Shown piece after piece: positions 26,158-35,137 of a stretch of DNA of 35,137 nucleotides. Below the pieces are notes generated by a model, which saw only the letters and a program-made list of their open reading frames with translations, made no database searches and was not told the DNA's origin. Origin of the DNA: Rhizobacter sp. GTDB taxonomy: Bacteria; Pseudomonadota; Gammaproteobacteria; Burkholderiales; Burkholderiaceae_C. Position numbers and translations under genes: made by a program. Where the stretch lies: positions 1-35,137 of the forward strand of contig JAJKJU010000235.1 of the NCBI GenBank assembly GCA_021153565.1, read 5' to 3'. The stretch's first letter is position 1. Every line of letters starts with the position of its first letter.

Positions 26158-26231
26158 TGGTCCTTTGGTCTTATGGAGCGGTCCGTTTCAGCCCCGGCAG
26201 GGCGGACGGCGTGGCGCGGAGGAGGGAGTCA

Positions 26232-26546
26232 TTAAGCGAAATGACAGACGTAATGCAGCGTCTTGGTCGTCTCGATGTCGAACGATGAGTTGGCGGGAAC
26301 ATCGAATGACTGGCCGCCCGCATACGTCGCCCAGGTCTCGGAGCCAGCCAGACGCACGCGGCATTCGCCGTCCACCAGTTCCATCACTTCCGGGGCGCCA
26401 GTGTTGAACTTGAGCGTCGAAGGCAGGATCACTCCCACGCTCTTCTTCGTGCCGTCGGGCAGTTCGATGCTGTGAGAGACGCACTTCCCGTCGAAATAGA
26501 CGTTGGCACGCGTGTTGACGGTGGCTTGAATCTTGTCGATGGTCAT
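26232..26546 (-). CDS. ppnP: pyrimidine/purine nucleoside phosphorylase PpnP
   Basis: This is a 104-residue single-domain cupin of the PpnP/YaiE (DUF1255) family, which phosphorolyses diverse nucleosides to base and ribose 1-phosphate. Landmarks are [40 protein letters not shown] and the C-terminal [19 protein letters not shown]. Length is normal. Starts are ATG at 26546 or GTG at 26555; the GTG overlaps the argG stop codon. Either way the gene is translationally coupled to argG and forms the end of that operon. Confidence 0.92.
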   Translation of the reverse strand: MTIDKIQATVNTRANVYFDGKCVSHSIELPDGTKKSVGVILPSTLKFNTGAPEVMELVDGECRVRLAGSETWATYAGGQSFDVPANSSFDIETTKTLHYVCHFA

Positions 26547-26551
26547 GAGGC

Positions 26552-27985
<1,434 letters not shown>

Positions 27986-28040
27986 TTAGTTGGCCATAGT
28001 GGCCCGACAGGGCCGTCATGAAACTGCCGATTGGCCGAGG

Positions 28041-28206
28041 TGAGAGGCTGAGAGTATTTCGAGCGTGTCCGAGCAGCGCGTCAAAAGGCGCCTGATCTAG
28101 GCGCAAAGCACAGCCATAGCTCGTGCTACGGCGAGCATTTGCAACGACGAGCAGGCGTCTTTCGACGTGATGAGCGGGCATGATCGAAATACTCTCAGCC
28201 TCTGAG
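28041..28206 (+). repeat. 166-bp palindromic repeat, copy 5
   Basis: This full-length copy, in the orientation of copies 3 and 4, runs from TGAGAGGCTGAGAGTATTTC at the left to AAATACTCTCAGCCTCTGAG at the right. The inner hairpin loop here is CTCGTG in place of CTTGG, and one stem base is changed (CTACGGC for CTATGGC). It ends 9 bp from the stop codon of the minus-strand sugar dehydrogenase. Confidence 0.94.
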
Positions 28207-28215
28207 GCCGCGCCA

Positions 28216-29679
28216 TCAAGAAGCACTGATCCTCGTGATCGACCCGCCCTGCGTCAGCACATAGAGGGCCCCATCGGCCCCCACCATCATGTCCACTGGA
28301 TTCCCTGCGATGTTCGCAAAGGCGTAGGCCACATTGCCGTTGGCAGGGTCCAATCTCCCAATCCACTTGCTCCCGTAGTCCGCGAAGAAGTAGTTGTTTC
28401 GATAAGCCGCCGGAAATTGCCCGCTTGCCGGATAGAACGCGCCTCCGGCGATGGCGAAGCCTGTGAAGAACCCGCCGGGGCCGGAGCCTTCGGGCGTGGC
28501 CTCGCTGTGCTTGTAGGTGAAGAGCGGAGCCGCGAATCCAGCCGTCATGTCGGGGCCTTCCGACGTGGGCCAGCCGTAGTTGAGGCCGGCACCGCCTACG
28601 TCGATTTCTTCCCAGGTGCTTTCCCCCACGTCGTTGATGTGGATGCGCCCCGTCCCGGCTTCCACGGCGAAGGTGAAGGGGTTGCGTAGGCCGTACGCCC
28701 AGACTGCGCACTTGAGCGTCGCTGCGGTGGTGCAGAAGGGGTTGTCGCTCGGGATGCTGCCATCGTCGTTGAAACGCAGCATCTTGCCGAATGGGTCGTT
28801 CACGTCCTGTGCCTTCGCACCGTTTGCGTTGTCGCCGACACCTGCGTAGAGCTTGCCGTCGGTGCCGAAGTGAATGGCACCGCCGTTGTGGTTGGTGGCG
28901 CTCGCCGACAACGCGGGCAGATCGGCGAGGATCACCTCGGTGCCGTTGGAGACGTCGCCACTCGCCACCAGCCGGCTGATGCGGTTGTGAGCCCCGCCGG
29001 TCGTGGACGTGTAGTAGACATACACGTAGCCGTTGGTCGTGAAGTTCGGGTGGAAGGCCACGCCCAGGAGCCCACGCTCTCCAGCCGAATCCACGGTGAA
29101 GATGTGAAACGCCGCCGGCAGCAGTGACCCGTTTTTGACGACACGCAGCTTGCCTCCTTGCTCCGCGACGAAGATGCGTCCGTCGGGCGCTTGCGCGAAA
29201 GCGGTGGATGAACCGAGGCCCGAAACCCACGACTCGTTCTTGGTGAAACTCGCGTCGACGCTGGCCGTGCCCGCCACCTGGACCGTGGCGGAACCCCAGG
29301 GGCTCGTGTTGCCCGCTGCATCGTGGGCGCGTGCTCGGACGATGTGTTGCCCGGCCGCATAAGCGTTCGCGTCGATGCTCGCGGCATAGGGCGGCGTGGT
29401 GTCCGTCGCGATCGTCACGCCGTCTACCTGGAACTCGATGGACATCACGCCCACGTCGTCGGCACCCGTTGCGGTCAACGACACCATGCCCGACAAGCCC
29501 GTCGCGAGATTGGCTGGAGCCGTCAGGGTGACGGTGGGCGGCGTCGTGTCCGTGCTGGCCGGAGGCGGCGGGGGAGGAGGGGTGCCTGCGTCGCCGCCCC
29601 CGCCGCCGCATGACGCGACCAGCGATGCTGCGAATGCGCTGATGAACAGTGCCCGTGCCGAGCCTCGTGCCGTCTTCAT
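28216..29679 (-). CDS. PQQ-dependent sugar dehydrogenase-like lipoprotein with Ig-like domain
   Basis: The 487-residue protein starts at MKTARGSARALFISAFAASL, with lipobox Cys 24 (VASC) and a Gly-run and Pro-run linker. A bacterial Ig-like domain follows at about 45-137 (PTVTLTAPANLATGLSGMVS, IEFQVDGVTIATDTTPPYAA). The rest is a six-bladed glucose/sorbosone dehydrogenase propeller: GERGLLGVAFHPNFTTNGYV, NHNGGAIHFGTDGKLYAGVG, and YGLRNPFTFA. In soluble PQQ glucose dehydrogenases, the HNGG and GLRNP-type segments belong to the cofactor site and are present here. The sugar substrate is unknown. AAGGTTGGAAC precedes the ATG; the frame open to 29790 is not used. Repeat copy 5 lies just past its stop. 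Confidence 0.88.
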   Translation of the reverse strand: MKTARGSARALFISAFAASLVASCGGGGGDAGTPPPPPPPASTDTTPPTVTLTAPANLATGLSGMVSLTATGADDVGVMSIEFQVDGVTIATDTTPPYAASIDANAYAAGQHIVRARAHDAAGNTSPWGSATVQVAGTASVDASFTKNESWVSGLGSSTAFAQAPDGRIFVAEQGGKLRVVKNGSLLPAAFHIFTVDSAGERGLLGVAFHPNFTTNGYVYVYYTSTTGGAHNRISRLVASGDVSNGTEVILADLPALSASATNHNGGAIHFGTDGKLYAGVGDNANGAKAQDVNDPFGKMLRFNDDGSIPSDNPFCTTAATLKCAVWAYGLRNPFTFAVEAGTGRIHINDVGESTWEEIDVGGAGLNYGWPTSEGPDMTAGFAAPLFTYKHSEATPEGSGPGGFFTGFAIAGGAFYPASGQFPAAYRNNYFFADYGSKWIGRLDPANGNVAYAFANIAGNPVDMMVGADGALYVLTQGGSITRISAS

Positions 29680-29783
29680 GTTCCAACCTTTCTGTCGAGC
29701 CCGTGCCGTTCGAGATGACGACATCCTCGCCGGGCGCCACATCCGTGGCGTAAGGGGATGTTGCCGCAAGGATTCGATCACTT

Positions 29784-30869
29784 TCAACACCGCAGATAAA
29801 AGCTCACTTCAGCCTCCACGCGGCCGTTGACCAGCAATTCGACACGGTGCGTGCCGCTGAAATAACGACGGGTCGTGATCGGCCTGATGGTGTGGGTCTT
29901 GCGCAGATCGCGAGACTCGGCGGGCGGCAGCGCCAGCGTCCAGCCCTTGAATACCTTGGGTGCGGTGCTGCCATTGGCCTTGACGTGATGGATGGCGTAG
30001 TCAATGACGAGCGACTGCTCCTTCTTGCCCGCAGGTTTCAGGCGGATGTCCAGGGTGATCGCATCGCCCAGCGCAATGCGCTCCGGTGCGATCGAAAAAG
30101 CCGCTTCACCGTGGAACTTCGCGCCTTGCCCGAAGGCATCGAGCACACGCTTGTCGCCCCGCTTGATCAGGCTGCGGCTCGCGTGCCGCAGCAGGGCGCG
30201 TCGTTCGCGCGAGGCGTCGGGCAGGTGCTTCGCGAGCCAATCGGCCACGAGGTGGGGGTGGTCCTTGGCGATGTCGTTCAAGTGGTTGGCGACACTCTTG
30301 CGCACGTAGTCGCTTTCGTCGTCCATCAGCGCTTCGAGTAGCGGCAATGTCGGGGACGGGTCGGCGATGAGCGACTTCAACTGCATGCCCCAGGGCAGGC
30401 GGGGGCGGCTGCCTTCGCTGACAAGGCGCCGCACATGCGGGCTTGGATCGTTCACCCAATGCGCGAGGGTGGCGAAGGTCAGGGCAGGGTGTTGAAGGAT
30501 GAAGGGCCGGATGGCCCACTCGGCAGTGAACCCCTGGGTCAGTGTGTGCAGCACCTCGAACGCGCGTTCGGGCACAGCTTGGCCTCGGCGGGCCACGTAC
30601 TCGCCGACCGGCCAGAGCGCCCAGCGAGCGAGACCGGATTTGATCGCGGATTGAAGAATGTCGCAGGTGACCAAGAAGTCAGCTGGCAGCGTGGCCTCCA
30701 ACGCGGTTGTGATGTGCATCGCCCGCGCCTTCATTTCAAGCTCGTCGAGCCCGGCGAGCGCGATGCGTTCGAATTTCTTCGAGTGGAAATCCGGCCACGC
30801 CTTCTCCAGGCGCGAAGCCATGTCGCGAACGACCGTGGCGTTGAGAAGGTTCTTGAACGGTTCGGGCAT
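29784..30869 (-). CDS. DNA alkylation repair (AlkD-like HEAT-repeat) protein
   Basis: The 361-residue protein starts at MPEPFKNLLNATVVRDMASR and contains the ALK/HEAT-like helical repeats of AlkD/AlkC-type glycosylases. Landmarks are WAIRPFILQHPALTFATLAH, SPHVRRLVSEGSRPRLPWG and DDESDYVRKSVANHLNDIAK. The last about 100 residues form an immunoglobulin-like beta domain (AITLDIRLKPAGKKEQSLVI to HRVELLVNGRVEAEVSFYL), as seen in AlkC-type members. These enzymes excise cationic alkylated bases such as 3-methyladenine. An in-frame start at 30917 would add 16 residues. It diverges from the creatininase-fold gene, with 86 bp between the starts. Confidence 0.88.
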   Translation of the reverse strand: MPEPFKNLLNATVVRDMASRLEKAWPDFHSKKFERIALAGLDELEMKARAMHITTALEATLPADFLVTCDILQSAIKSGLARWALWPVGEYVARRGQAVPERAFEVLHTLTQGFTAEWAIRPFILQHPALTFATLAHWVNDPSPHVRRLVSEGSRPRLPWGMQLKSLIADPSPTLPLLEALMDDESDYVRKSVANHLNDIAKDHPHLVADWLAKHLPDASRERRALLRHASRSLIKRGDKRVLDAFGQGAKFHGEAAFSIAPERIALGDAITLDIRLKPAGKKEQSLVIDYAIHHVKANGSTAPKVFKGWTLALPPAESRDLRKTHTIRPITTRRYFSGTHRVELLVNGRVEAEVSFYLRC

Positions 30870-30955
30870 GAATCTGATTGTGGGGCCCGTAAGAACATGG
30901 CCCGGAATAAGGTCCACGTCCTAAGATGCCGGCACTCTCACTTTGCACTCATGTG

Positions 30956-31753
30956 ATGATCCTCCTTGCTCGCTGTCTCTTCGCCTTCGTTCTTGCTGCT
31001 TGTTCGTTGGCTGCGTCGGCTGCCAGCGTCTATATCGAAGAACTGACCTGGACTGAACTGCGCGACCAGATCAAGGCCGGCGCCACGACCATCATCGTGC
31101 CCATTGGCGGCACCGAACAGAACGGGCCAGCGATGGTGCTCGGCAAGCACAACGTTCGCGCCCGCGTGCTGGCGGGAAGAATCGCCACCGGTCTTGGTCA
31201 TGCGGTCGTGGCGCCGACCATTGCCTACGTGCCCGAAGGTTCGATCAATCCGCCGGTTGGCCACATGCGGTTCACCGGCACCATTTCCATCCCCGACGCG
31301 GCCTTCGAAACCACGCTTGAATACGCGGCTCGAAGCTTTCGCCAACATGGCTTCAAGGACATCGTGTTCATCGGCGACCATGGCGGCTATCAGAAGAACA
31401 TGGTTCGCGTGGCGGACAAGCTCGACAAGGAATGGGCAGCCACGCCGGTCCGCGTCCATGCGCTGCAGGAGTACTACCAGGTCCTCGACACCGACTACAA
31501 GCAGGCGCTCAAGAGAAAAGGAATGAAGGATGCGGAGATCGGCACACACGCCGGCGCGCTGGACACATCGCTCGCACTCGCGGTCGATCCGCAGCTGGTC
31601 CGCGCCGACCGGCTTCACAGCTCGTCACTCGGCGCCGCCGAGGGCGTGTATGGTGACCCCCGGCCATCGACTGCCGAGGCCGGTCAACTGGGCGTCGATC
31701 TGATCGTTGGACGAAGCATCGAAGCCATCAAGCGCCATCTGGCTCGCCATTGA
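30956..31753 (+). CDS. exported creatininase-fold hydrolase-like protein
   Basis: The 265-residue protein has a signal peptide (MILLARCLFAFVLAACSLAA, cut near SAASA) and a creatininase-family domain: VPIGGTEQNGPAMVLGKHNV, GHMRFTGTISIPDAAFE, FIGDHGGYQKN. Classical creatininase has E-x-H in EQHGPH, an Asp about nine residues on, and GHGGN. Here E54 is kept, the next ligand position is N56, the GPH His is Ala, and H65 stands near the Asp position. The metal site is therefore altered or uses other residues. The family includes creatinine amidohydrolase and peptidases such as MftE. An upstream ATG at 30926 would hide the signal. It precedes the propeller gene by 74 bp. Confidence 0.82.
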   Translation: MILLARCLFAFVLAACSLAASAASVYIEELTWTELRDQIKAGATTIIVPIGGTEQNGPAMVLGKHNVRARVLAGRIATGLGHAVVAPTIAYVPEGSINPPVGHMRFTGTISIPDAAFETTLEYAARSFRQHGFKDIVFIGDHGGYQKNMVRVADKLDKEWAATPVRVHALQEYYQVLDTDYKQALKRKGMKDAEIGTHAGALDTSLALAVDPQLVRADRLHSSSLGAAEGVYGDPRPSTAEAGQLGVDLIVGRSIEAIKRHLARH

Positions 31754-31827
31754 GCGGGATCAATCCCCCGCTTGCCGCGGACGTTGCCGGTGGTGCAAGA
31801 ATCCGCATTCTCTTGAGGAGTTCCCCT

Positions 31828-32967
31828 GTGAATTTTCGTTTCACCGCGCTGTTGAGCGCTGTCGCATGCCAGGCCGCCTTCGCCGCGGGCCCGGTAGACA
31901 CCGTGCCGGGCATGCCGGCTGTGACTGACCCGACAAATCTGTACAGCGAGATCGGCAGCGGCAAGCTGAGCGAGGCCGTGAAAGGCCACCTGCCGCGGGT
32001 CTACGTGCCCAACCTGCAAAGCAACGACGTCTGGGTGATCGATCCGGCGACGCTGAAGGTGGTCGACAAGTTCCGCGTGGGCGTGAATCCGCAGCACGTC
32101 GTGCCCTCGTGGGACCTGAAGACGCTTTGGGTGGCCAACAATGCAGAGAACACGCCCAACGGCAGCCTGACTCCTGTCGACCCGCGCACCGGCAAGCCCG
32201 GCAAGGCCATCAAGGTCGACGACCCCTACAACATGTACTTCACGCCCGATGGCAAGGAAGCCATCGTCGTGGCCGAGGCCTTCAAGCGGCTGGACTTTCG
32301 CGACCCGAAGACGATGGTGATGAAATCGTCGATCGATGCGCCCGAATGCGACGGCATCAATCACGCCGACTTTTCCATCGACGGCAAATGGGCCATCTTC
32401 ACCTGCGAGTTCACTGGCAAGCTGGTGAAGATCGACTTGGTGAACCGCAAGGTGATGGGCTACCTCAAGCTGTCCAAGGGCAAGATGCCGCAGGACATCC
32501 GCGTGTCGCCTGACGGCAAGACTTTCTACGTGGCCGACATGATGGCCGACGGGGTGTTCGTGGTCGACGGCCCGAGCTTCCAGGAAACCGGGTTCATCAA
32601 GACTGGCAAGGGCACTCACGGCCTGTACCCAAGCCGTGATGGGAAGTCGCTGTACGTGGCGAACCGCGGGTCCAACAAGATCCACGGCGCGGCGCGCGGC
32701 ATGGGCAGCGTGTCGGTGATCGACTTTGCCACGCAAAAGGTGGTGGCGCAGTGGCCGATTCCCGGAGGCGGCAGCCCTGACATGGGCAACGTGAGCGACG
32801 ACGGCAAGCAGCTTTGGTTGTCAGGCCGCTACGACAACGTGGTGTATGTGTTCGACACCACCAGCGGCAAGGTCTCCATCATCCCGGTCGGCAAGGAGCC
32901 GCACGGTCTGACGGTGTGGCCGCAGCCCGGCAGGTATTCGCTGGGGCATACCGGCAACATGCGCTGA
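31828..32967 (+). CDS. exported YncE-like YVTN beta-propeller protein
   Basis: From a GTG start at 31828, preceded by GAGGAG at 7-8 nt, the protein has 379 residues. A signal peptide (MNFRFTALLSAVACQAAFAA, cut before GPVDT) is followed by a seven-bladed YVTN/YncE-type propeller. Blade motifs are RVYVPNLQSNDVWVIDPATL, KTLWVANNAENTPNGSLTPV, KTFYVADMMADGVFVVDG, KSLYVANRGSNKI and KQLWLSGRYDNVVYVFDTTS. Such periplasmic propellers bind proteins or DNA, and no enzyme activity is assured. A longer TTG-start reading from 31750 is less likely. It is co-directional with, and probably co-transcribed with, the exported creatininase-fold gene. Confidence 0.88.
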   Translation: MNFRFTALLSAVACQAAFAAGPVDTVPGMPAVTDPTNLYSEIGSGKLSEAVKGHLPRVYVPNLQSNDVWVIDPATLKVVDKFRVGVNPQHVVPSWDLKTLWVANNAENTPNGSLTPVDPRTGKPGKAIKVDDPYNMYFTPDGKEAIVVAEAFKRLDFRDPKTMVMKSSIDAPECDGINHADFSIDGKWAIFTCEFTGKLVKIDLVNRKVMGYLKLSKGKMPQDIRVSPDGKTFYVADMMADGVFVVDGPSFQETGFIKTGKGTHGLYPSRDGKSLYVANRGSNKIHGAARGMGSVSVIDFATQKVVAQWPIPGGGSPDMGNVSDDGKQLWLSGRYDNVVYVFDTTSGKVSIIPVGKEPHGLTVWPQPGRYSLGHTGNMR

Positions 32968-32993
32968 GTTCAAGCGAACGAAGCGACCGGACC

Positions 32994-33194
32994 CCTCAAG
33001 CGAGCGCAGCAAGCGCACATCAAGCAATGCCCGCGGAGCCGGCTTTGCCGGTCCGCTGGGTGGCGCCCCGTTGAGGGGTATCTGGGGCACATGCGCCGAG
33101 GTCCAAGCGATCGATCGACCTCAAGCGAGCGCAGCAAGCGCACATCAAGCAATGCCCGCGGAGCCGGCTTTGCCGGTCCGCTGGGTGGCGCCCC
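32994..33194. repeat. two 76-bp direct repeats, 125-bp period
   Basis: The identical 76-bp units at 32994-33069 and 33119-33194 both start CCTCAAGCGAGCGCAGCAAG and end GGGTGGCGCCCC. Each contains the hairpin GAGCCGGC-TTT-GCCGGTCC. The DNA just before the second unit (CTGGGGCAC..ATGCGCCGAG) resembles the last codons of the propeller gene (CTGGGGCAT..ATGCGCTGAG). The duplication thus probably began inside the 3' end of that gene. It fills the convergent gap to the peroxiredoxin gene and could serve as a terminator. Confidence 0.9.
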
Positions 33195-33228
33195 TCGGGG
33201 GCAGGAGCGCAGCGACTGGGGGGCCCAA

Positions 33229-33891
33229 TTATTTCCCGGGCTGCTTCACGATGCGCAGGTACGGCTTCGGCGCCTTCCATCCCGCCGGGAACAGCTTCTT
33301 CGCTTCTTCATCGTTGACTGAGGTCACGATGATCACGTCCTCGCCCTGCTTCCAGTTCGCAGGAGTCGCCACCTTGTGCTGCGCCGTCAGCTGCAGCGAA
33401 TCGATGACCCGCAGGATTTCGTCGAAATTGCGTCCGGTGGTCATCGGGTAGGTGAGATTGAGCTTGATCTTCTTGTCCGGCCCGATAACGAACACCGAGC
33501 GCACGGTGGCGTTGTTGGCGGCCGTGCGGCCCTCCGAGGTGCCCGTCTCTTCGGCCGGCAGCATGTTGTAAAGCTTCGCAACATGAAGGTCGCTGTCTCC
33601 GATCATCGGGTAGTTGGGCGCGTAGCCCTGCGTTTCCTCGATGTCCTTGGACCAGCGTTCATGGTTCTCGACCGGGTCGATGCTCAGGCCCATGAGTTTC
33701 ACGTTGCGCTTCCTGAACTCCGGCTCGATCTTGGCCATGTATCCGAGTTCGGTTGTGCACACGGGCGTGAAATCTTTCGGGTGCGAGAACAGAACGGCCC
33801 AGCTGTCGCCGATCCACTGGTGGAAATCGATGCTGCCCTGCGTTGTCTTCGCGGTGAAGTTCGGGGCGGTGTCGTTGATGCGTAGTGACAT
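33229..33891 (-). CDS. 1-Cys (Prx6-type) peroxiredoxin
   Basis: This 220-residue cytoplasmic thiol peroxidase starts MSLRINDTAPNFTAKTTQGS. It has the peroxidatic Cys 45 in FTPVCTTELG, the active-site Arg region (SVFVIGPDKKIKLNLTYPMT) and a long C-terminal Prx6 dimerisation arm (WKQGEDVIIVTSVNDEEAKK). It reduces peroxides with an external reductant; no resolving Cys is seen. The start is set by AAGGAG 7 nt upstream. Full length for the subfamily. Confidence 0.94.
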   Translation of the reverse strand: MSLRINDTAPNFTAKTTQGSIDFHQWIGDSWAVLFSHPKDFTPVCTTELGYMAKIEPEFRKRNVKLMGLSIDPVENHERWSKDIEETQGYAPNYPMIGDSDLHVAKLYNMLPAEETGTSEGRTAANNATVRSVFVIGPDKKIKLNLTYPMTTGRNFDEILRVIDSLQLTAQHKVATPANWKQGEDVIIVTSVNDEEAKKLFPAGWKAPKPYLRIVKQPGK

Positions 33892-34456
33892 GAGTGACTC
33901 CTTGAGTCGACGGAAAGTCGAGGAAACGGGTAGCGAGTATCCGCTGCCGAATCAACGTTTGCCAAGAATGCCTTTGGAACTACTTTATGCAGTGCGGTCT
34001 TGAAAGCACCCCTTTCAAGGTCTTCCGCTCCCTCTCCCTCTGGGGATCTCTGGTGACCTCTGGGGAGATCTGGCCTGTATGCTCCCTCGCCCCTTCGGGG
34101 AGAGGGCTGGGGTGAGGGGCATGGGCCTCTGAGCAACCATGAACTTGTCCTGCGTCAACCCCGCCTTCTTCATCACCAAACGGGTGGCGGGGAGAGGTCG
34201 AGCAGGTGCGGGCGATGGTGAAGGCCGTCGGGTTGCCTTGATGGAGATGGGCGTGATCTTTGGGAGACCCCTCACCCCAACCCTCTCCCCCGCCGGGGGA
34301 GAGGGAACCGCAATGCATTACTTCGAAGCGGGCCACAGCGGGCTGGGGTGAGGGCCGTAGGCGGTGAATAAAGCCATGGGTTGCCATTACCGCAGCCCCT
34401 CACCCAACCTCTCCCCAGAGGGGAGAGCCAATACAAGACCATGAAAGAGGTGGGTC
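33892..34456. repeat. 565-bp gene-free stretch with three CTCACCCC-type REP hairpins
   Basis: No supported gene lies between the peroxiredoxin start and the DUF924 stop. Three imperfect palindromes of the family CCCTCACCC(C)AACC(C)TCTCCC..GGGAGAGG occur, at 34084-34119 (inverted relative to the others), 34268-34305 and 34396-34427. A further partial GGGGTGAGGG is near 34344. These are REP-type intergenic repeats common in Burkholderiales and Xanthomonadales. The short GATCT-rich direct repeats near 34038-34070 (CTGGGGATCT, CTGGGGAGATCT) are also notable. Confidence 0.82.
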
Positions 34457-35032
34457 TTAAAAGCCAGACCCAGGTTGCTTGAGGAATTCGATTTCTTCCC
34501 CAGTCGATGGACGTCCGAGTGCGGTATTGCGATGGGGGAAGCGGCCGAAGCGCTCGACGATGGCGCGATGACGCCGTGCATAGTCGAGCAGGCCCATCTG
34601 ATCGGGTGCTTCTGCGGCGAGGGCGGTAAAGAGTCGAATCGATTCATCCTGGGCAGCGAGGCTTTCGGCGTGCTCGAAGGGCAGATAGGCGAAGCCGCGC
34701 TGCACAGGCGTGAGCGACAGGTCCTGCCTTGAAGCGACCATTTGACGTGCCGCGGCCAAGGCCAGCGCATCACCCGCAAAAGCATCCGGCCGATCGCGTC
34801 GCGTGTTCCGGGTGAACTGGTCGAGCAGCACGATCCGCGCAAGCGCCGAGCGGGCGTCGCGCTGCCAGTCGGTCAGTCCGCCCGCCACGGCCTCGTCGAT
34901 CAGCAGCCCGAATCGACGCAGGATCTCCGCGTCGAAAGCCGGGTCCTTGCGAAACCACTCGGGCCGCACTGCGCCCTCGGTTCCGAACCAGAAGTCCAGC
35001 ACTTCCTGCGCCTTGGCGGGGATGGTGTTCAT
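34457..35032 (-). CDS. DUF924 family protein
   Basis: The 191-residue cytoplasmic, all-helical TPR-like protein belongs to the DUF924 family. The family-typical VLDFWFG is near residue 11, with WFRKDPAFDAEILRRFGLL, ALARIVLLDQFTRNTRRDRP, FAYLPFEHAESLAAQDESI and RFGRFPHRNTALGRPSTGEE. Function is unknown, and the protein is complete. The start MNTIPAKAQ at 35032 lies 3 bp from the edge of repeat copy 6. An in-frame ATG inside the repeat (35062) would add the repeat-encoded MIEKLSASEA, so automatic calls may be too long. The only upstream purine tract is GAGG at the repeat edge, 2 nt from the ATG. Confidence 0.88.
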   Translation of the reverse strand: MNTIPAKAQEVLDFWFGTEGAVRPEWFRKDPAFDAEILRRFGLLIDEAVAGGLTDWQRDARSALARIVLLDQFTRNTRRDRPDAFAGDALALAAARQMVASRQDLSLTPVQRGFAYLPFEHAESLAAQDESIRLFTALAAEAPDQMGLLDYARRHRAIVERFGRFPHRNTALGRPSTGEEIEFLKQPGSGF

Positions 35033-35035
35033 TGC

Positions 35036-35137
35036 CTCAGAGGCTGAGAGTTTTTCGATCATGCCCGCTCATCACGCCAAAAGACCCCTGCTCGTCGTTG
35101 CAAATGCTCGCCATAGCCAAGCTATGGCTGCGCTTTG
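35036..35137 (-). repeat. 166-bp palindromic repeat, copy 6 (cut by window end)
   Basis: The first 102 bp of a copy lies in the orientation of copies 1 and 2. It starts CTCAGAGGCTGAGAGTTTTT and runs through the inner hairpin GCCATAGC-CAA-GCTATGGC to GCGCTTTG at the window end. The missing part would match the region after position 36 of the window. It touches the 5' end of the DUF924 gene. Confidence 0.93.

Overview
The window is a high-GC, densely coded stretch of chromosome from a betaproteobacterium, most likely a Burkholderiales member of the Comamonadaceae or Sphaerotilaceae type. This rests on the gene set (RarD, YchJ, YaaA, EttA, RhlE, a 443-residue ArgG, split ImuA/ImuB/DnaE2 genes), on codon use, and on REP-type repeats I associate with that order. 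I see no rRNA, tRNA, phage, plasmid or CRISPR features. Most genes are housekeeping or stress genes; the unusual content is in the repeats and in what they have done to the genes.

Layout. 1-2.5 kb: a MoaD/ThiS-like protein ending in Gly-Gly, next to a cytoplasmic BNR (Asp-box) propeller, then convergent rarD. 2.5-6 kb: ychJ, a small ORF, a perfect LexA box, imuA, a 319-bp repeat block and imuB. 6-12.5 kb: an atypical dapD homologue, yihY/brkB, a DUF2628-like membrane protein, a GNAT acetyltransferase, a lower-GC secreted orphan, a BON protein, an NTF2-like protein and a GST. 12.6-18 kb: a second LexA box with dnaE2, then yaaA and a 2OG-Fe(II) oxygenase. 18-26 kb: a small Ala/Lys-rich secreted peptide, a hypothetical gene, rhlE, ettA and a large zinc metalloprotease lipoprotein. 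26-35 kb: ppnP-argG, a PQQ-type sugar dehydrogenase lipoprotein, an AlkD-like protein, an exported creatininase-fold protein with an exported propeller, a 1-Cys peroxiredoxin and a DUF924 protein.

The most striking structure is a family of about 166-bp dispersed elements. There are six copies (1-100 cut, 4051-4369, 12482-12648, 17812-17977, 28041-28206, 35036-35137 cut). Each is bounded by inverted GAGGCTGAGAGTATTTCGA ends and is itself one long imperfect palindrome. Copies lie in both orientations and abut genes. One supplies the imuA stop codon, one sits 20-25 bp upstream of the dnaE2 LexA box, and one ends three bases before the DUF924 start codon. The copy between imuA and imuB carries a second, 149-bp, transposase-less element (MITE) flanked by a CTAG duplication. 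Both window ends lie in co-oriented copies, which suggests a contig broken at repeats.

The SOS mutasome genes imuA, imuB and dnaE2, normally one operon, are split here into imuA-[repeat+MITE]-imuB and, 6.7 kb away, [repeat]-dnaE2. Each locus has its own LexA site.
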